Assembly: GCA_943737045.1 (NCBI GenBank) | Contig: CALSFV010000499.1 | Location: 1-64,000 of the forward strand | From: Parapristionchus giblindavisi | Lineage: Eukaryota > Nematoda > Chromadorea > Rhabditida > Diplogasteridae | DNA length: 64,000 nt | Reading direction: 5' to 3' | Part shown: piece by piece, positions 63,548 to 64,000 of the stretch | Layout: every line of letters begins with the position of its first letter | Numbering within the stretch: position 1 is the first letter of the stretch | Made by a program: the position numbers and the translations under genes | The notes under the pieces: generated by a model | What the model saw: the letters and a program-made list of their open reading frames with translations, nothing else | Database searches by the model: none | What the model was told of the DNA's origin: nothing

Positions 63548-64000
63548 ACACTTACACCACCGTATCATCCAAATTCAAATCACCAGACATAAAGATATGT
63601 AAAGCATTAACTAATGCTGTGGAAAATATAAATCCACGTCAAAAGGTGATATGGAAACGGTCGTAAAGAAAAGTCTTGTTCGAATATAGAGTAACTCCTC
63701 ATCCATGGACTTAAATCAGTCCAACCGAGCACTCATGTGCAGAGAGTTTACGCTCAAGATTGACATACACACATACCAGACAAGGTATGAATAAGGTTAA
63801 AGAACCCAACAGATACCTCGGAAACGCAAAGAGTTAATCATGACAAAATAGAGCGTTCGAGGTAGGGTATATTACCACAAGTCGTTCGCAGTTTGGAACC
63901 CATGAAGGGTAATACAAAAACCTCAGCGAACGCACACACATGTCCAATCTTGGAAACCATGTAGAAGTGTATGAGAATCACTTTAATAGAAAAGAAATCG

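Larger units (their letters stand above)
60600..64000 (+). mobile_element. Heavily decayed Ty3/gypsy LTR retrotransposon, truncated by window end
   Basis: Composition is markedly less AT-rich than the rest of the window, and frames are broken by many stops. In plus-strand order there are remnants of aspartic protease (about 61195-61345), reverse transcriptase (about 61930-62220), integrase zinc-binding region (about 63010-63145) and integrase core (63356-63546). PR-RT-IN order is that of Ty3/gypsy elements. A TATATAAGG box at 60617-60625 may belong to a 5' LTR or leader, but no LTR pair can be shown within the window. Confidence 0.7.

Overview
The window is eukaryotic nuclear DNA and most probably comes from a nematode. 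Genes carry many short introns of about 40-60 bases with little polypyrimidine tract beyond a T-rich stretch. Several start codons lie 0-10 bases after a splice-acceptor-like sequence, as expected for spliced-leader trans-splicing. The protein families are nematode-typical: C6-domain protein, ground-like protein, DUF229 sulfatase-fold protein, DOMON/cytochrome b561 protein, CYP4-clan P450s, a GES-1-type carboxylesterase and an ACH1-type acetyl-CoA hydrolase. I assembled exon models by eye. For every main gene all exon phases fit, so each reads as one uninterrupted frame. The species cannot be named from the sequence.

Layout: 1.6-2.5 kb small secreted peptide (+), with a TTAA-flanked MITE in its intron; 2.8-5.4 kb a 17-exon protein (-) with an N-terminal WHIM-like region and five C-terminal Nab2/ZC3H14-type CCCH fingers; 6.1-8.1 kb a long foldback element; 8.1-8.6 and 9.0-9.8 kb two unrecognised genes (+); 10.0-13.8 kb a three-module C6 protein (-) whose intron 4 holds a nearly perfect 1.7-kb palindrome; 14.0-14.3 kb a possible small secreted peptide (-); 15.9-20.4 kb DUF229 protein (+); 20.9-27.5 kb DOMON/b561 ferric-reductase-like protein (-), with a folded-back Tc1-like element in one intron and a second foldback element, carrying a tRNA-Ala-like sequence, in another; 29.3-31.4 kb ground-like protein (-); 31.8-35.0 (-), 36.4-38.9 (+) and 39.9-44.4 kb (+) three related P450 genes; 44.9-45.8 kb two facing GGGAGA/CCCTCT arrays; 46.3-50.3 kb ER carboxylesterase (+); 51.3-51.9 kb secreted, possibly neuropeptide, precursor (-); 54.7-59.2 kb mitochondrial acetyl-CoA hydrolase/CoA-transferase (-); 60.6-64.0 kb a heavily decayed Ty3/gypsy retrotransposon, GC-richer than the rest.

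The most interesting signals are structural. Four independent elements of 1.6-2.1 kb are built as two long inverted arms (about 680-800 bases each) around a short unique core, and each core contains protein-like or tRNA-like sequence. Three sit inside introns of host genes, so the pre-mRNAs would carry long hairpins. Two of them (6.1-8.1 kb and 25.1-27.2 kb) share terminal sequence and a related internal reading frame, so they are one family. A second window-wide signal is splice-acceptor relaxation: about 34 of roughly 160 modelled introns end in AAG or GAG rather than CAG or TAG.

The genes do not form one pathway. Several are plausible for detoxification and the cell surface: three P450s and an ER carboxylesterase (phase I metabolism), a b561 redox protein, and secreted or cuticle-associated proteins (ground-like, C6, DUF229). 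The acetyl-CoA hydrolase is a mitochondrial housekeeping enzyme.
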